From positions 1-38,384 of the forward strand of contig JALVQI010000107.1 of the NCBI GenBank assembly GCA_027031485.1: a stretch of DNA of 38,384 nt, in the 5' to 3' direction. The notes below the pieces were generated by a model that was not told where the DNA came from, ran no database searches, and worked only from the letters and a program-made list of their open reading frames with translations. The position numbers and the translations under genes were made by a program. Positions 35,353 to 38,384 of the stretch are shown here, in pieces (the stretch's first letter is position 1; each line of letters opens with the position of its first letter). Origin of the DNA: Candidatus Aminicenantota bacterium (GTDB lineage Bacteria; Acidobacteriota; Aminicenantia; JAMOAD01).

Positions 35353-36213
35353 TCAAACCTCTTTCTGAATGGCTCTGACTAAGGAGTAAAGGTTGAGCAT
35401 AAATGTTTCCATTGGTTGATCTATTGCATTCTCTTTTTTAAAAATTCTAAGAAGATATTCATTAACGATTTCTTCCTCCGTCTGTCCTTTAACAACCAAT
35501 GCTTTTATTTTTTCCCCGATTTCAATGGTTTTTTCAAAGGATCTCTTTAAAAATTCCGAGGCCTTCTTTCCCTCAATCGGTCTATTGTGAGGTAAAGCTA
35601 AAATATTAACATCAAGTCTGGCAAGTCTATCCAGAGATTTAACGTAAGTTGAATAGTTTGAAAAAAAGAGAGGTTTTATTTCACCGTTTTTTTCAAATAT
35701 TCCGACCGCATCACCGGGAAACAATAACTTTTTGTTTTCTTCATAAAAGGATATTGAGCATTTTGTATGTCCCGGAGTTTCAAGAACTTTTAACTCAAAT
35801 TCTCCGTTAGAGATTTTATCCCCTTCCTTAACCACTCTGTTTACATTCAAATTTTCATAATTATCAAATTTATCAAAACCTTTTGCCTCGGATTTGTTCA
35901 TCTCTTTTATGAATTTCCTTGCTTTATCCTTTGAAAATATTGAAGCTGTTCTTTCCGATGCTATGACTCTAACTTCGGGGAAAAGTTCATAAAGCATGGG
36001 AACCCCTCCGCAGTGGTCATAATGGGAATGAGTTAAAAGTATGTAATCAATTTTATCCATTTCAACCAACGTATCTTTGATAAATTTTTTAAGTTTCTCT
36101 GTTCTGTTAAGTGTAGCAGTATCAATCAATATGTTTTTTTCTCCCTTTAACAGGTAAAAGGAAAAGGAGCTATCTCCGTCATAATATAGGTTTTTCACTA
36201 TTTCTCTCTTCAT
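35353..36213 (-). CDS. Metallo-beta-lactamase fold hydrolase
   Basis: The 286-residue protein has the MBL fold with THSHYDHCGG (H62, H64, D66, H67), ETPGHTKCS (next histidine), FPGDAVG (bridging aspartate) and a late ALPHNRP histidine, a complete dinuclear metal site. The C-terminal 70 residues are helical, resembling MBL hydrolases of the glyoxalase II-like group. The substrate is not recognisable. AAGGAG precedes the ATG. It lies 11 nt after comM and ends convergently with etfA. Confidence 0.85.
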   Translation of the reverse strand: MKREIVKNLYYDGDSSFSFYLLKGEKNILIDTATLNRTEKLKKFIKDTLVEMDKIDYILLTHSHYDHCGGVPMLYELFPEVRVIASERTASIFSKDKARKFIKEMNKSEAKGFDKFDNYENLNVNRVVKEGDKISNGEFELKVLETPGHTKCSISFYEENKKLLFPGDAVGIFEKNGEIKPLFFSNYSTYVKSLDRLARLDVNILALPHNRPIEGKKASEFLKRSFEKTIEIGEKIKALVVKGQTEEEIVNEYLLRIFKKENAIDQPMETFMLNLYSLVRAIQKEV

Positions 36214-36224
36214 TATATCTCTCC

Positions 36225-37730
36225 TTAAAAAAGCAGGGAATCTTCATAAAGCCTGTATTGAATAGCTTCGGCAATATGGGATTCTTCAATTTTTTCACTT
36301 CCTTCAAGGTCTGCGATTGTCCTTGAAAGTTTTAGTATTTTATCATAAGATCTTGCGGAAAGTTGAAATTTTTCAACGGAAAAATCCAGAAGTTTTTGTG
36401 ATGAGCTGTTTATTTTAATATGTTTTTTAATCTCTTTTTTACTCATATCAGAATTTTTCCTCAGAGTGGTCCCGAATCTATCTCTCTGAATATCTCTAAC
36501 TTTCTCAACTCTCATTCTAATATCTTCGGAACTTTCCCTTGCTCTCTCAGATCTGATTTCCTCAACGGGAACTCTCGGGACTTCCACTATTATATCTATT
36601 CTATCAAGAAGAGGTTTTGAAAGTCTCGAATAATATCTTTTCCTTACATAGTGAGGACAATCCTCTCCGGAAACAGTATCAGTACAGGGATTCATTGCTC
36701 CTACAAGAATAAAGTTAGCGGGGTAGCTTACACTCAAAGATGCTCGTACTATCTGAACCCTCTTATCCTCCAGTGGTTGTCTTAAAACTTCAAGAGCACT
36801 TCTTTTAAATTCAGGCAATTCATCCAGAAACAAAACTCCGTTGTGGGCTAAACTAACTTCGCCCGGAGCTGGGGGCTGGCCACCTCCTATCAAACCAACA
36901 TCGGAAATCGTGTGGTGGGGTGATCTGAATGGTCTGTTTTTTATATAGGGTGTCTTTTTATCCAATTTTTTTGCTATGCTGTAAATTGTTGTGGTTTCAA
37001 TTATCTCATCCACAGACATTTTAGGAAGAATCGTAGGAATCCTTTTTGCGAGCATTGATTTACCGGAGCCTGGTGGACCCACCATAAGCAGATTATGTCC
37101 TCCCGCCGCTGAAATTTCAATCGCTCTTTTAACATGATACTGTCCTGCCACCTCTGAGAAATCAATCTCATAATCCGGCAAAAAATCATTCTCTTCTTTC
37201 GTGATTTTTTGCTCCGGATAAAACTCTCCGTTAAGAAAACTTACAACCTCTTTTATTTTTTTAAAACCCAATACTTTCACATTTTCTATTAAAGAAGCCT
37301 CTTTGAGGTTTTCCTCAGGAATGATCAAAATCTTATCCTCTTTTTTTGCTAAAATAGAGGCTGAAAGAACTCCGCTTACCCTTCTTATGTCTCCTTCAAG
37401 GGATAATTCTCCCATAAAAATATAATTCTTTATATCCTTGTTTTCTATGATTTTACTTTCAGCAAGTAGGGATATTGCAATTGGAAGATCATAGTGAGCT
37501 CCGCTTTTTTTCACATCCGCAGGAGCAAGATTTACAAGAATTCTTTTAAGAGCAGGTTTCCATCCATTGTTTTTCAGAACTGAGTTTACTCTTTCCTTGC
37601 TCTCCCTGACAGCGGCCTCAGGAAGACCCACTATGTTAAACAACGGTGTTCCCTTTGAAATATCAGCTTCTATGATTACTTTCTCCGCCTCTATCCCTAT
37701 AAAATAACAACTTAATACTGCTGCAGGCAT
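36225..37730 (-). CDS. comM: ComM/YifB family Mg-chelatase-like AAA+ ATPase
   Basis: This 501-residue protein begins with the lon-protease-like fold segment (GIEAEKVIIEADISKGTPLFNIVGLPEAAVRESKERV). An AAA+ core follows with Walker A GPPGSGKS (about 218-225), RSPHHTISDVGLIGGG and Walker B NGVLFLDELPEF. The C-terminal Mg_chelatase_C part includes LSARSYDKILKLSRTIADLEG. In naturally transformable bacteria ComM acts in branch migration of donor DNA; elsewhere its role is unclear. It is 3 nt from the LysM gene. Confidence 0.94.
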   Translation of the reverse strand: MPAAVLSCYFIGIEAEKVIIEADISKGTPLFNIVGLPEAAVRESKERVNSVLKNNGWKPALKRILVNLAPADVKKSGAHYDLPIAISLLAESKIIENKDIKNYIFMGELSLEGDIRRVSGVLSASILAKKEDKILIIPEENLKEASLIENVKVLGFKKIKEVVSFLNGEFYPEQKITKEENDFLPDYEIDFSEVAGQYHVKRAIEISAAGGHNLLMVGPPGSGKSMLAKRIPTILPKMSVDEIIETTTIYSIAKKLDKKTPYIKNRPFRSPHHTISDVGLIGGGQPPAPGEVSLAHNGVLFLDELPEFKRSALEVLRQPLEDKRVQIVRASLSVSYPANFILVGAMNPCTDTVSGEDCPHYVRKRYYSRLSKPLLDRIDIIVEVPRVPVEEIRSERARESSEDIRMRVEKVRDIQRDRFGTTLRKNSDMSKKEIKKHIKINSSSQKLLDFSVEKFQLSARSYDKILKLSRTIADLEGSEKIEESHIAEAIQYRLYEDSLLF

Positions 37731-37733
37731 AAC

Positions 37734-38384
37734 TTACCCCCTGTATATGATCAATTTATCCCCCGGGAATATTCTATTCCCTCTTAAATGATTCCATTGT
37801 TTAATTTTTTTTACAGGAATATTGTATTCTCTTGAAATCTTATATAAAGTATCTCCTCTTTTAACCTCATAAAAAAATGATTTTTTATTTAATTTTCTAT
37901 AGACAATTCTGTTTCTTCTCTTCGTTCTACTTCCATAGCTTACTGTACCCGGTGCCGGTATCAGAAGGATTCTACCGGGTCTGATTAAATTTGATCTAAG
38001 GTTATTGTAAGCTTTTATCGAGCTTACAGAGACACCATACTTTCTTGCAATATAATACAAACTCTCTCCTCTTCTTATTCTATGTTCAATCCACTTTATT
38101 CTCTTTTTCACAGGAAGCTTTTTCAGGCTGAAAACTTTCTCATCGGGAATTGAAAAAGGAACCTTTAACTCGTATTTTCTTAAAAAATATGGGGTAATTG
38201 GTCTTAAAAGTTCGGGATTATACTGTCTTAGAGTATAATAGCTTATGCCCAATCTTTTTGCTGCTATTCTCAAATCTATAGGTGATGGAACAACTATCTT
38301 TTTGTACCTCAGTGGAGGATCTTTATCAACCTTAATATTGAATCTTTCGGGATCCTTTGTTATCACTACGAGAGCGATAAAAGC
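37734..38384 (-). CDS. C-terminal part of an MltD-like lytic transglycosylase with LysM repeats (partial)
   Basis: The reading frame is open to the right edge, where it continues AFIALV before ITKDPERF, so the gene starts outside the window. The GTG at 38366 is not a real start. The visible part has PPLRYKKIVVPSPIDLRIAAKRLGISYYTLRQYNPEL, typical of the region after the catalytic domain of MltD-type transglycosylases. Two clear LysM repeats follow (IRRGESLYYIARKYGVSVSSIKAYNNL and VKRGDTLYKISREYNIPVKKIKQWNHL). It should bind and probably cleave peptidoglycan; the catalytic part is not visible. Confidence 0.85.
   Translation of the reverse strand, partial: AFIALVVITKDPERFNIKVDKDPPLRYKKIVVPSPIDLRIAAKRLGISYYTLRQYNPELLRPITPYFLRKYELKVPFSIPDEKVFSLKKLPVKKRIKWIEHRIRRGESLYYIARKYGVSVSSIKAYNNLRSNLIRPGRILLIPAPGTVSYGSRTKRRNRIVYRKLNKKSFFYEVKRGDTLYKISREYNIPVKKIKQWNHLRGNRIFPGDKLIIYRG

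Overview
The window is AT-rich, with heavy use of AGA/AGG arginine codons and strong AGGAGG-type ribosome-binding sites. It looks like chromosomal DNA of a diderm heterotrophic bacterium. The diderm call rests on a large outer-membrane-type beta-barrel protein, lipoproteins, a SecG-dependent export system and an MltD-like LysM protein. The mix of a kinase carrying a propeller, a peptidase-propeller-barrel protein, an acyl-CoA dehydrogenase with a ferredoxin-type EtfA, and Kre9-like secreted proteins resembles poorly cultured lineages such as Aminicenantota and its neighbours. This placement is an inference and cannot be settled from the sequence alone.

Layout. (1) 290-3941, minus: three tandem paralogous secreted proteins built from Kre9/KNH-like Ig-fold repeats, two of them with CARDB-like modules. 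(2) 4415-9032, minus: a translation operon nusA-infB-ylxP-rbfA-nrnA with a good sigma70-type promoter at 9059-9087. (3) 9165-13037, plus: a TPR lipoprotein, a second lipoprotein and a 948-residue HExxH peptidase/propeller/beta-barrel protein. (4) 13034-17833, minus: corC-like, ybeY, pgpH-like (c-di-AMP phosphodiesterase family) and phoH, followed upstream by a separate Ser/Thr kinase with an extracytoplasmic propeller (17988-20216). (5) 20514-24544, plus: a ClC channel with CBS and TrkA_C domains, then cheX, a zinc-ribbon membrane protein, an EIIA(Ntr)-like protein and a PII-like protein. (6) 24547-30185, minus: macrodomain protein, gap, pgk, tpiA, secG, tRNA-Leu(GAG), tRNA-Ala(GGC), rpmB and ffh, read in that order from one strong promoter. 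(7) 30237-35245, plus: a truncated copy of the acyl-CoA dehydrogenase start region, a pentapeptide-repeat ion channel, the full acyl-CoA dehydrogenase gene, etfB and a ferredoxin-fused etfA. (8) 35353-38384, minus: a metallo-beta-lactamase fold hydrolase, comM and the C-terminal part of an MltD/LysM protein that runs off the right edge.

The most unusual structure is at 30237-32280. A segment of about 280 bp holding the promoter, ribosome-binding site and first 55 codons of the acyl-CoA dehydrogenase gene is present twice, about 95% identical, in direct orientation. The two copies flank a gene for a 2TM channel with pentapeptide repeats and a cysteine/histidine N-terminus. The central 104 nt (promoter, leader and first codons) are identical. 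The arrangement looks like an integration or duplication that placed the channel gene behind a second copy of the fatty-acid-oxidation promoter. A second point of interest is the ClC / CheX / EIIA / PII-like cluster, which combines an ion transporter with small regulatory proteins.

No CRISPR array, transposase, prophage gene or rRNA was seen. Convincing GC-rich intrinsic terminators are also absent.
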